From Lachnospiraceae bacterium (GTDB lineage: Bacteria; Bacillota; Clostridia; Lachnospirales; Lachnospiraceae): a stretch of 50,413 nucleotides of DNA. The notes beneath the pieces are model-generated. The model searched no databases, was not told where the DNA came from, and was given only the letters and a program-made list of their open reading frames with translations. A program made the position numbers and the translations under genes. The DNA lies in NCBI GenBank assembly GCA_024399135.1, contig JAKSHY010000019.1:1-50413 (forward strand), read 5' to 3'. Each line of letters starts with the position of its first letter. The stretch's first letter is position 1. Positions 42,803 to 50,082 of the stretch are shown here, piece by piece.

Positions 42803-44149
42803 ATGGAGAATGAAAAAGGAATAGTAAAATTATCTAGAAAACAAATATATGATGATATATGGGAATTGTCGGTTGCTGGCGTAGCTCGAAAATATAATTT
42901 AAACTATGCAAGATTAATCGAGTCTTGTAAGTCTAATAACATACCTTTTCCTTCTTCTGGATATTGGACAAGACGAAATATGGGCAAAGACGTGTCTTCG
43001 GAAATAATTGCTTTGGAGGGTGAAGAAGATGAGCTGATTGCCCTTATTACAAATGACTCGGTAGTTAAAAGAATTAAAAAAACCAAAGCAGAGACTACTA
43101 CCACTGTCCAGAATGTAGTAGTTGAAAGTAAGGTACAGGTTGTCGAGAAGCGAGTAGAAACAGAGGATAAGACACCGGATATTTCTATAAATGGAATATT
43201 AGAATTTTTAGATGAAGAAGAAAGAAGCAAGATTATAGCTACAGCATGTTCGCTAGAAATAAATGAAGATGCAAAGCTTCATAGAGTGCTTGTTCAATAC
43301 AAGAAAAAGATAACAGCATATAATGATGAACTGAAGAAAGCGCAGAGTAGAGAATATTATAATCCAAGATATAATAAGCCAGCCAATGAACCGGAATTCT
43401 TCAAGGAAGTATCTGAAGATGGTATAAAGCGATTTATGGGTATCTTGAATGCACTATATAGAGCAATCGAAAAACTTGGCGGGACAGTTAATGATGATTT
43501 ATCTGTGAAAATACGATCTGATGTAGTTCGTTTTAGAGTGGCTGAATCGAAGGACAAAGTAAAACATGAACTGACTAAAAAAGAAGCACAGGAATTAATC
43601 AGATACGAAGATGAGAGGAAAAGACGCAATTGGGCATCGAAACCGCAAATACGTCAGTACGATCAAGTATATAATGGCAAGATAAGAATAGTATTTGGTG
43701 AAAAGAGTTATATTCGGGATTCGGAAAAGGAGAAATTAGAAGATCGTCTAGGAGACATATTAATATCTTTATATGAAAAATCGGAAGAGAATCGAATTGA
43801 AAGAGAGCGCAGAGAAGAAGAACAACGTGAGCGTGATGAGGAAGCACGCAGGCAAGAAGAAATACGTAAGCGTAAAGAAAATGAAATAAAGCTTACTAAG
43901 GAACTTGCAAATAAAGCTGAAGATTTCCGTATTGCATCAGAAATTCGAAGTTATATAAACGCTATGATTGAGAGCGGTAATGAAGCAGCAACACCTGAAT
44001 GGATTGAGTGGGCAAGGCAAAAAGCTGACTGGTATGATCCGACGATAGCTCGTGAAGATGAATATCTTTGGAAACGGGAACACGGTAAGAGTAAAGAGGA
44101 TAAAGAATTAGATAAAATACCAGTTAGGCGAAGTGGCTGGTATTGGTGA
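42803..44149 (+). CDS. uncharacterised coiled-coil protein (N-terminal HTH-like, 448 aa)
   Basis: No characterised family is recognised. The N-terminus (about 9-62) is LSRKQIYDDIWELSVAGVARKYNL...IPFPSSGYWTRRNMGK, a pattern I know from many unnamed bacterial proteins that open with a helix-turn-helix-like unit and a PPxGYW-type turn. The middle is mixed (about 190-300), then a long charged coiled coil (about 315-365, rich in REEEQRERDEEARRQEE), and the end has IASEIRSYINAMIE and EWARQKADWYDP. The same order (HTH-like, middle, coiled coil, WARxxADWxDP end) is family-wide. Its ribosome site is weak (AAGGAA at 13 bp). Function unknown. Confidence 0.7.
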   Translation: MENEKGIVKLSRKQIYDDIWELSVAGVARKYNLNYARLIESCKSNNIPFPSSGYWTRRNMGKDVSSEIIALEGEEDELIALITNDSVVKRIKKTKAETTTTVQNVVVESKVQVVEKRVETEDKTPDISINGILEFLDEEERSKIIATACSLEINEDAKLHRVLVQYKKKITAYNDELKKAQSREYYNPRYNKPANEPEFFKEVSEDGIKRFMGILNALYRAIEKLGGTVNDDLSVKIRSDVVRFRVAESKDKVKHELTKKEAQELIRYEDERKRRNWASKPQIRQYDQVYNGKIRIVFGEKSYIRDSEKEKLEDRLGDILISLYEKSEENRIERERREEEQRERDEEARRQEEIRKRKENEIKLTKELANKAEDFRIASEIRSYINAMIESGNEAATPEWIEWARQKADWYDPTIAREDEYLWKREHGKSKEDKELDKIPVRRSGWYW

Positions 44150-44218
44150 TAACATACCCTATTAATGTGATTATAGAAACAGTAATTGGATTGGGGAATT
44201 ACAAATGAGAGGTAAAAG

Positions 44219-45328
44219 ATGAGAACGTTAGGATGGATAACAAAGGCCGACTTTATGAATTCTGATTTGTGGGCTCCGTTTAAATTGGATAGTGATATTG
44301 AGTATTATGATGATTTATGTAAAAAATATAAAGTTCTATTGGATACGGCGACTAAATCAGGTGCGGATGAAGAGAGCTTAAAAATAATAAAAAAATATAC
44401 TTCCAAGATTAGAGAAGCGATTAGAAAATACTACTATGGTCAAATATCTACTTCGCATGCCATTATAAAAAATTTATTGAGGGATGTGGTGAATAATCCG
44501 TTAGCAGTGAGTAATATAAATTCGAGTAAGGCTTTTCCTGGTGTAAGTAAAGAAATTCAGTTCTTTAGAGCTCGAATTAATGAGGATGTTACAATATTTA
44601 AGCCTAAAGATATGTTACATATACCATTTAACATGCGTGGAAAGACGGGAAATTATAGATTTAGTATTCCCGGAATACCAAGTTTATATTTAGGTAATAC
44701 ATCATATGCATGTTGGCTTGAGTTAGGATGTCCTGCAGAGCATAGATATAATGTATCACCAGTTTTGCTTGATGGAACACAAAAAATATTAAACTTAGCA
44801 GTTATGACTAGAAAACAATTTGATGTTAATGACTGCAATGAGGAATATGTGCATTGTTGGCTAAAACTATTATGTCTGATGATAGCAACATCATATGTAA
44901 TAAAAGAGAAAGAGAGAAGCTTTAAATCAGAGTATATAATTTCTCAAAGCATAATGTTGGGATGTAAGGAACTTGGTTTAGACGGTGTGGCATATTTCTC
45001 TAAAAGAGTCGAAGATGAAGTGTTTGCTTTTGCAGCAATAAATATTGCATTATTTACTAATTATGAGAAAGGAAAAAAATATTCGGAAATATGTAAACAT
45101 ATAAAAGTGGATGAGTCATATAATTTTGCAATGTTTAAACAGTTAGGAGATGTCGATAAGAAAAAAGAGTATGATGATTATAGGGTTTTGCAAACAGGGT
45201 TGACTACAAAGATTGGAAAATATAATAGGCAGTTTACTTTTGGAGAAACGGAATTTTGCAAATTTGATAAATTTTTATTTTCAACTTGGAAAGATAAAGA
45301 AAAAGTAAAATATGGTAATGCTTTATGA
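44219..45328 (+). CDS. RES-domain protein (putative NAD+-consuming enzyme)
   Basis: 369 aa. An all-helical N-terminal part (about 1-110) precedes a RES domain: FFRAR (115-119), HIPFNMRGKTGNYRFSIPG (134-152), PSLYLGNTSYACWLELG (154-170), and the later SEYIISQ and LDGVAYFSKRV segments. RES toxins such as MbcT and Res/RnlA-type partners degrade NAD+; the conserved Arg, Tyr and Glu positions are present. No Xre/MbcA-type antitoxin with its usual arrangement is adjacent, so this is a larger RES variant, perhaps a defence effector. Very A+T-rich codon use separates it from the core genes. GAGAGG precedes the start. Confidence 0.75.
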   Translation: MRTLGWITKADFMNSDLWAPFKLDSDIEYYDDLCKKYKVLLDTATKSGADEESLKIIKKYTSKIREAIRKYYYGQISTSHAIIKNLLRDVVNNPLAVSNINSSKAFPGVSKEIQFFRARINEDVTIFKPKDMLHIPFNMRGKTGNYRFSIPGIPSLYLGNTSYACWLELGCPAEHRYNVSPVLLDGTQKILNLAVMTRKQFDVNDCNEEYVHCWLKLLCLMIATSYVIKEKERSFKSEYIISQSIMLGCKELGLDGVAYFSKRVEDEVFAFAAINIALFTNYEKGKKYSEICKHIKVDESYNFAMFKQLGDVDKKKEYDDYRVLQTGLTTKIGKYNRQFTFGETEFCKFDKFLFSTWKDKEKVKYGNAL

Positions 45329-45333
45329 TATGG

Positions 45334-45370
45334 AAAACCAATACGAATAAGGAACTCGTGTTGGTTTTTT
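45334..45370 (+). terminator. Rho-independent terminator of the RES gene
   Basis: AAAACCAA-ACGA and TCGT-TTGGTTTT pair over 13 positions with one G-T, followed by TT; the T run totals six. Confidence 0.85.
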
Positions 45371-45466
45371 GATTTTGGGGACGAGGGTTGTTGAGTCTTG
45401 TGGTATGTATTATGAAGTACAGGTATAACTCTTCATGTTTATGTGAAGTATGGTGTATTAAAAATT

Positions 45467-45480
45467 AACCAAACAAGGTT
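45467..45480. promoter_or_regulatory. operator 1, AACC-N6-GGTT
   Basis: AACC AAACAA GGTT within TTAACC...GGTTGA. It overlaps the first two bases of the -35 element TTGACA at 45479. Confidence 0.55.
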
Positions 45481-45508
45481 GACAAAACAATATTTAGTGT
45501 GATAGATT
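45479..45508 (+). promoter_or_regulatory. promoter of the Xre-ImmA operon
   Basis: TTGACA (45479-45484), 18-bp spacer, TAGATT (45503-45508). The start codon is 41 bp beyond the -10. Confidence 0.6.
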
Positions 45509-45514
45509 AAAATT

Positions 45515-45528
45515 AACCACAAGAGGTT
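45515..45528. promoter_or_regulatory. operator 2, AACC-N6-GGTT
   Basis: AACC ACAAGA GGTT, same preceding bases (AAAATTAACC) as operator 1, 48 bp further on, between the expected transcription start and the ribosome site. Confidence 0.55.
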
Positions 45529-45548
45529 TATTTATGGAGGATAATGTC

Positions 45549-45920
45549 ATGAGAACAAGTATAGGAGATTTCTTAATGAACTTAAGAATGGGCCAAAACC
45601 AAAGGCTGAAAGATATGGCAGAGATTCTTGGGGTTTCATCAGCTTTTCTGTCTGCTGTAGAGAATGGAAAAAAGAGTATGCCAGATTTTTGGGTAAAGAA
45701 GGTGCAAACAGAATATGGTCTGACTGATGAACAGGTCGATGAAATGAAGAATGCAGCATTAGAGTCACAGAGCACAATAGCTCTTAATATGAAAAATGCT
45801 ACTTCATTAAATAGAGAGTTGGCAGTTTCTTTTGCTCGTCAGTTTGATGGAATGGACGAAGAAACCAGCAAAATGATTTTGCAGGTACTTAAGAAGAGAA
45901 AAAAGAAGGAGGACTATTAA
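45549..45920 (+). CDS. Xre-family transcriptional regulator
   Basis: 123 aa. A canonical lambda-repressor-type HTH lies at about residues 3-60 (SIGDFLMNLRMGQNQRLKDMAEILGVSSAFLSAVENGKKSMP), followed by a helical C-terminus with basic end. The frame is open from ATG 45534, but GGAGG (45536-45540) eight bases before ATG 45549 sets the start. It overlaps the ImmA gene by one base (TAATG). It probably represses its own promoter at the two AACC-N6-GGTT sites. In ICEBs1 and phages, the partner peptidase ImmA cleaves such a repressor to induce the element. Confidence 0.85.
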   Translation: MRTSIGDFLMNLRMGQNQRLKDMAEILGVSSAFLSAVENGKKSMPDFWVKKVQTEYGLTDEQVDEMKNAALESQSTIALNMKNATSLNRELAVSFARQFDGMDEETSKMILQVLKKRKKKEDY

Positions 45921-46453
45921 TGGTAGAATATGTCGTTGAACCAAAGTCCAGAGAGAATATCAGAGATTTAGCCAGAATCCTGAGAAAGACTCTTGGACTT
46001 GAAGATGAGATTTATTTTCCGATAGTAGAATTGCTGGATGTAATGTGTATGATATTTCCAAAATTTTCATATGAGATTGTAGAAGATGATGTTTTCCCGG
46101 AAAACATACATGCAGATACTGATGTAATGAATCATCACATTAGAATTAAGCAGAGTGTATATGATGGAGCTTCTGAAGGAGTTGGAAGAGACCGTATGAC
46201 AATAGCACATGAGATTGGGCATTATTTTATGTTGTGTTGTTGTGGAATTAAGTTCCAGCGTAACTTCAAAAAAGAGAGTGTACCATCATATAAGTCTCCG
46301 GAATGGCAAGCTAAGTGTTTTGCTGGTGAATTGTTAGTAGATGCCACACTTACAAAAGACATGGATCCTTTTGAAATTGTTGAGCAGTGTGGAGTTTCTA
46401 TAGTAGCAGCTAAATATCAGTACAGAAAAATGCATGAAAGAAGAGCTGCATAA
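45920..46453 (+). CDS. ImmA/IrrE family metallo-endopeptidase
   Basis: 177 aa. The zinc site HEIGH is at about residues 96-100 in RMTIAHEIGHYFML; the downstream part EWQAKCFAGELLVDATLT is the usual second conserved block (with AxxFAxxLLMP in relatives). The family cleaves Xre-type repressors. The gene overlaps the Xre gene by one base, so the two form a pair. In ICEBs1 such a pair controls excision; here no integrase is present in the window, so the controlled genes may be elsewhere or downstream (DUF4417 operon). Confidence 0.87.
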   Translation: MVEYVVEPKSRENIRDLARILRKTLGLEDEIYFPIVELLDVMCMIFPKFSYEIVEDDVFPENIHADTDVMNHHIRIKQSVYDGASEGVGRDRMTIAHEIGHYFMLCCCGIKFQRNFKKESVPSYKSPEWQAKCFAGELLVDATLTKDMDPFEIVEQCGVSIVAAKYQYRKMHERRAA

Positions 46454-46481
46454 ATTATTATTATGAAGGGAAGTGATTATA

Positions 46482-46604
46482 TTGAAAGATTTATTCAGGG
46501 TAAAAGAAAAAAGCACTATATGTGTAGCTGGAACTACAGATACAGTGCTGAATCGAGTGTTTTATCTCGAATCTGAACACTTTTATCCTACCATAACATG
46601 GTGA
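46482..46604 (+). CDS. possible 40-aa leader peptide
   Basis: A TTG-start frame with AAGGGAAG about ten bases upstream reads a protein-like string (KDLFRVKEKSTICVAGTTD, then VLNRVFYLESEHFYPTITW) to TGA at 46602. It overlaps the first strong hairpin of the structured region and copy 1 of the 26-bp repeat; copy 2 of the repeat again reads RVFYLESE in an open frame but soon stops. It could be a leader peptide that controls folding downstream, or chance. Too short and unsupported for a firm call. Confidence 0.3.
   Translation: MKDLFRVKEKSTICVAGTTDTVLNRVFYLESEHFYPTITW
46554..46579 (+). repeat. 26-bp direct repeat, copy 1
   Basis: Identical to 46675-46700, 121 bp away. It begins CGAGTG and ends CTGAACA. 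Both copies can fold with their flanking bases. Confidence 0.85.
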
Positions 46605-46674
46605 AAATAGCAATTAGAATCGTAACATAATGTGCAGGTCTTAGCTGGAAAATAAGACCGAAAACCGTACCTGG

Positions 46675-46700
46675 CGAGTGTTTTATCTCGAATCTGAACA
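46675..46700 (+). repeat. 26-bp direct repeat, copy 2
   Basis: Second copy; its first 12 bases are the 5' arm of the 13-pair stem at 46674-46719. Confidence 0.85.
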
Positions 46701-46784
46701 GTTCATATAAAACACTTGCGAGGCGTAGCCTCTAGGGATAGTCTGCCTATTTCTAGTTGTATACCTCGAAAGGAGGGCTTTTAT

Positions 46785-47447
46785 ATGAGCAGAGTAAATT
46801 CGCAGCGTAAAGGCTGCATTGATGTATTTAATTCTTTTTTAGTATCACTCGCAACATATGCGGGTATATTTGAGTTTCCAATTATAAAAGGCACTTATGA
46901 AATACCTAATCGGCTAATCCCTTTTTCAAAAGCGATATCATGTAAGGATTATGATCAGTGGGTACATTTTTATGAGGATGACTTCTTATTTGAAAGAATA
47001 TGGAGAAATCCAGAAAAGTACTTGGAGATTTTGAAAAAGTATAATGGTGTAATACTTCCAGATTTTAGTGTATACAGAGATATGCCATTTGCAATGCAAA
47101 TCTGGAACATTTATCGAAGTAGGGCAATTGGCCATTGGCTTCAGATTAATGGTATAACAGTTATTCCCAATATACGATATGGGGACAAGCGTACATACAG
47201 AATCTGTTGTGATGGTATTGAAAAGAAAAGTGTAATTGCCGTTGGTTCTCATGGAACGATAAAGCATGTTACCGATAGAGAGTTTTTTGCTGAAGGCTTA
47301 GATCGAGTAGTAAAAAGGCTTGAGCCTGTAGCCATTATTGTATATGGTACAGCTCCAAGGATTATATTCGATAAGTATGAAGCTGCCGGAATAAAGGTAA
47401 TTTGCTTTAGTAGTGATTATGCTATCTCTCATAAGGAGGTAGTATAA
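46785..47447 (+). CDS. DUF4417 domain-containing protein
   Basis: 220 aa, one DUF4417 domain, a family of phages and integrative elements without a known function. Visible conserved parts are PFSKAISCKDYDQWVHFYEDD, LPDFSVYRDMPFAMQIWNIYRSRAIGHWLQINGITVIPNIRYGD, the central core VIAVGSHGTIKH, and the end VYGTAPRIIFDKYEAAGIKVICF. The frame is open from ATG 46716, but AAAGGAGGG before ATG 46785 sets the start. Its stop overlaps the start of the LHH gene (TAATG), which ties it to the nuclease and SUKH genes. Confidence 0.87.
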   Translation: MSRVNSQRKGCIDVFNSFLVSLATYAGIFEFPIIKGTYEIPNRLIPFSKAISCKDYDQWVHFYEDDFLFERIWRNPEKYLEILKKYNGVILPDFSVYRDMPFAMQIWNIYRSRAIGHWLQINGITVIPNIRYGDKRTYRICCDGIEKKSVIAVGSHGTIKHVTDREFFAEGLDRVVKRLEPVAIIVYGTAPRIIFDKYEAAGIKVICFSSDYAISHKEVV

Positions 47448-47908
47448 TGGGTGCTGGGTTTCATGGTGGATTTGGTGCCACTAAGGGATCAGGTTCAGCC
47501 AATATTCGAAAAAAGATTTTTACTCCGGTAAGGTATGAGGGTACTGTTAAGGTTAATGGAGCAGAAAGAGACGTTAGCCGCAAGGTATATCAGCGAAATG
47601 ATATTAATTTCAACTATGTCGATAAAGATACCGGGGAAACAAACCTGCAACGTATGTTGCGTGGTAACGCTCCGATAGGACGTGATGGAAGGCCATTAGA
47701 GCTACATCATATACTTCAAAAAGAAGTAGGGCCAATGGTAGAAATTCATGAAGTAACGCATAAAGAGTACAAGAGAATACTTCATGGATTAAAAGGTAGT
47801 GGTGACAGTTTTAGAAATGATAAGGATTTAGATAGCCAGTACCGTAACTTTAAAAGAGCCTATTGGAAGTGGAGAGCGGAACAATATATGGGAGGCAAGA
47901 AAAAATGA
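47447..47908 (+). CDS. LHH-type HNH/EndoVII nuclease toxin (putative)
   Basis: 153 aa. A Gly-rich N-terminus (MGAGFHGGFGATKGSGSAN) precedes a nuclease domain of the HNH/Endo VII superfamily, LHH group: GRPLELHHILQKEVGPMVEIHEVTHKEYKRILHG (about 84-115) with the LHH at 88-90, followed by YRNFKRAYWKWRAEQY. Such domains are toxin tips of polymorphic toxins. Here it is nearly the whole protein, so no delivery domain is present. AAGGAGG precedes the start. It overlaps DUF4417 (TAATG) and the SUKH gene (ATGA). Confidence 0.8.
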   Translation: MGAGFHGGFGATKGSGSANIRKKIFTPVRYEGTVKVNGAERDVSRKVYQRNDINFNYVDKDTGETNLQRMLRGNAPIGRDGRPLELHHILQKEVGPMVEIHEVTHKEYKRILHGLKGSGDSFRNDKDLDSQYRNFKRAYWKWRAEQYMGGKKK

Positions 47909-48321
47909 ACGATGTGATTAAAGATCTTATTAATCAGTATGAACAAAAAGGCGATTTCAATTATGCAACTGTAACAGATAACATGATTGCAGCAGCAGAA
48001 GAAAAATTAGGAGTTAAGCTTCCTGAGCAGTATATTGATTTCTTGAAAGAGTACGGTCATGGTGGCATTGCGGGAATTGAAGTCATGGGGATAGGCTTAA
48101 CTGGTAGAATGCTATTTGTTGATACAACATTAGAATACAGAGAAGACGATTTGCCTGACAACCTGGTTGTTATAGAGAATGTTGATGAGTATTTAACCTG
48201 CATAGATTGCGATACTGAAAAAATAGTATCATGGGATTTTTCCGGATATATTAAAGAGGACTATGATTCGTTTGACGAATATCTCATGGATCAGATGAAT
48301 AGCGCAATCGAGAATTTATAA
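47905..48321 (+). CDS. SMI1/KNR4 (SUKH) family immunity protein
   Basis: 138 aa. SUKH fold: NMIAAAEEKLGVKLPEQYIDFLKEYGHGGIAGIEVMGIG near the N-terminus (about 22-60), then strands with LPDNLVVIENVDEYLTCIDC and a final helix. SUKH proteins are immunity proteins paired with nuclease toxins; here it starts inside the stop of the LHH gene (ATGA), the classic arrangement for toxin and immunity. GGAGG at 47891-47895 sets ATG 47905. A weak hairpin (48333-48368) follows without a T tail. Confidence 0.87.
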   Translation: MNDVIKDLINQYEQKGDFNYATVTDNMIAAAEEKLGVKLPEQYIDFLKEYGHGGIAGIEVMGIGLTGRMLFVDTTLEYREDDLPDNLVVIENVDEYLTCIDCDTEKIVSWDFSGYIKEDYDSFDEYLMDQMNSAIENL

Positions 48322-48466
48322 GATTATTTTAGGAGTGGAAAAGTTCTGAATTTGGGATTTTTCCATTCTCTACAGTAATAAAGTGTTATCATATGGGGTG
48401 ACGCAAATGTGTTTTAAGAAGCTTTTGTTTAAGAAAAAACAAGAAACCTTTGCTGGGAGGGATGAT

Positions 48467-49375
48467 ATGGATTTTATCCAGGAATTCTGTAAATTTTATA
48501 ATGCTATAGGTATTAATGAGAAGATATATGAGTTGCCGGAATATGTATATCACTATACATCTTCAGGAGGGGCAAAAGGTATATTCGAAAATACTACGCT
48601 GAGGTTTACTGATAGATGTTTTTTAAATGATGAATCCGAGGGGCAACATGTTTTATCATTGTGTAAAAAGAACATAGATTTCCTTATTCCAGAGGAGTCC
48701 CAATTTAAAACCCGTTTTTTATATCACCTAGATGCAAAAAGAGATGTTGTACTAAATGATTCGTTTAGAGTATATCAGTGTTCTTTTTCGAGTAATCCGG
48801 ATAGTCTATGTATGTGGAATTATTATACGAAGTCTAACGGGGTTAAAGGCTACAGTATGAGATTTAATGCTGCAGAATTGCCAGGGAAGGTATTGCCGGA
48901 ATATGAAAGAGAAGATGCCAAACCGAGGATGATAATAGGAAAGGTAATATATAATGAGGAAGAACAGCTAGCTATTCTAAAAGAAATAGTAGACAAGTTT
49001 GTGGATTACGAGAACAAGCATGGTCATTATGACTTTATTGCTTCATATGCTGTGAGAAAAATACTTCAGCAGGGAACTTTTTTTAAGAAAAGTTGTTTTG
49101 AAATTGAGGAAGAATACCGCCTTGTGATTACTCTTTATCTAGATGGTAAAGAGTTTGTTGGTATCAAAAATAAAGTATGTTTTATGGAAAGAAATGACAT
49201 TTTTATTCCTTATGTGGATATAAATTTTGAGTCTGATGTATTAACGGGGGTGACTATTTCACCAACTCTTGATTCGGAAACGACCCGGTTAAGTATCAAG
49301 CTTATTTCACAAAAGAAGTTCAGTCACTTAAAAGATGATGATATTAGGGCATCGGAAATACCAGTACGCTACTAA
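48467..49375 (+). CDS. DUF2971 domain-containing protein
   Basis: 302 aa. DUF2971 opening YVYHYTSSGGAKGIFENTTLRFTDRCFLNDESEG (about 25-58), with YQCSFSSNPDSLCMWNYYTKSNGVKGYSMRF in the middle, and FEIEEEYRLVI toward the end. The family is widespread in phage-defence and mobile regions; its activity is not established, though an ADP-ribosyl or NAD-type fold has been suggested for similar patterns. Starts at 48383 (GTG), 48407 (ATG after GGGGTG) and 48467 (ATG after GGGAGGG) are possible; the last has the best ribosome site. Codon use is A+T-rich. Confidence 0.78.
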   Translation: MDFIQEFCKFYNAIGINEKIYELPEYVYHYTSSGGAKGIFENTTLRFTDRCFLNDESEGQHVLSLCKKNIDFLIPEESQFKTRFLYHLDAKRDVVLNDSFRVYQCSFSSNPDSLCMWNYYTKSNGVKGYSMRFNAAELPGKVLPEYEREDAKPRMIIGKVIYNEEEQLAILKEIVDKFVDYENKHGHYDFIASYAVRKILQQGTFFKKSCFEIEEEYRLVITLYLDGKEFVGIKNKVCFMERNDIFIPYVDINFESDVLTGVTISPTLDSETTRLSIKLISQKKFSHLKDDDIRASEIPVRY

Positions 49376-49429
49376 TGGTTGATTTTTTATAATGATTATA
49401 GTGTTGAAAATAATCGGACAAGGTAAGTT

Positions 49430-49640
49430 ATATGTTAATGCAAACTAAAGTTGTAATGCATGTTGAAACCGTCTGCTTGCTATCGCGTAAAGCCCCAGTT
49501 TAAGCGGGTTCCAGGGCATATTTGGCAAAAATAAAACTGTAGTTATAGCAAAATAATATGTATATTAACTTATCTGTCTGTCACGGCAGCAGGTTTTTAA
49601 CACCCCATATAAAAAGAAACGGACCTACTAAGTCGTACGG
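49430..49640 (+). other. dispersed non-coding element, copy B
   Basis: Fills most of the 287-bp gap between the DUF2971 and def genes. It shares the blocks of copy A: GTTGAAACC... (49462-49484), AAAACTGTAGTTATAGCA (49533-49550), TTTAACACCCC (49596-49606) and CGGAC, with the same 71-bp spacing between the first two. Its left part ATATGTTAATGC...AAAGTT (49430-49452) recurs as copy C at the right edge (21 of 23 bases). A GCCC/GGGC hairpin lies in the variable interior. Unlike copy A it has no GGGGTGTT arm, so no terminator end. Confidence 0.55.
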
Positions 49641-49662
49641 TTAATGATATAGAGGTAATGGC

Positions 49663-50073
49663 ATGGTAAAAGCAGTGGTGAAGGATCCATTATTCCTTGC
49701 AGGAAAATCAGAGCCTGCAACGGAGGCTGATAAACAGGTAATTACGGATTTGTTAGATACACTAGGAGCAAATCTAGATCATTGTGTTGGAATGGCAGCC
49801 AACATGATAGGCGTAAAGAAAAATATAATTGTGGTGGTAGCAGGCCCATTTCAGTTTGCGATGATCAATGCAGTTATTACCAAGAAAAAGGGAGCATTTC
49901 AAACAGAAGAAGGATGCCTGTCGCTAGAAGGCGTCAGACCGTGTACCAGATATAAAGAAATTGAGGTTGATTATCTTGACCAGAATTTCAAAAAGCAACA
50001 TGGGAAGTACACGGGGTGGACTGCTCAGATAATTCAGCATGAGCTCGATCATGTGGCCGGAATTGTGATATAG
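49663..50073 (+). CDS. def: peptide deformylase, short variant
   Basis: 136 aa metalloenzyme that removes the N-formyl group from new proteins. Motif 2 EGCLSLEG (Cys metal ligand) and motif 3 QHELDH (two His ligands, catalytic Glu) are intact. Motif 1, normally GxGxAAxQ, reads CVGMAANM, so the conserved Gln that stabilises the oxyanion is replaced by Met. The short form, ending right after motif 3 (GIVI), is known to me from other Lachnospiraceae. It may be a second, non-essential deformylase. No strong ribosome site precedes ATG 49663 (GAGGT at 10 bp). Confidence 0.85.
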   Translation: MVKAVVKDPLFLAGKSEPATEADKQVITDLLDTLGANLDHCVGMAANMIGVKKNIIVVVAGPFQFAMINAVITKKKGAFQTEEGCLSLEGVRPCTRYKEIEVDYLDQNFKKQHGKYTGWTAQIIQHELDHVAGIVI

Positions 50074-50082
50074 GTAAAACGT

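Larger units (their letters stand above)
46512..46784 (+). ncRNA. candidate structured RNA or 5' leader before the DUF4417 operon
   Basis: Most of the 331-bp gap between ImmA and DUF4417. Hairpins in order: 46512-46549, 16-bp arms with 14 matched pairs; 46556-46581, AGTGTT/AACACT; 46637-46659, GGTCTTA/TAAGACC perfect; 46674-46719, a 13-pair stem (one G-T) around a 20-nt loop; 46720-46732, GAGGC/GCCTC; and 46764-46776, where CCTC pairs with GAGG of the ribosome site GGAGGG. A 26-bp exact direct repeat (46554-46579 and 46675-46700) lies in hairpins 2 and 4. No T run makes a terminator. The last hairpin could hide the ribosome site, so a regulated leader is one reading; a free RNA is another. 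Confidence 0.5.

Noticed and set aside
46554-46700. CRISPR or transposon ends from the 26-bp repeat
   Set aside because: Only two copies, direct and 121 bp apart, with no target-site duplication or transposase; both fall inside hairpins.
48333-48368. Terminator after the SUKH gene
   Set aside because: A ten-pair hairpin exists (GAGTGGAAAA with TTTTCCATTC, one G-T), but there is no T run after it and the loop is 16 nt; not strong enough to list.
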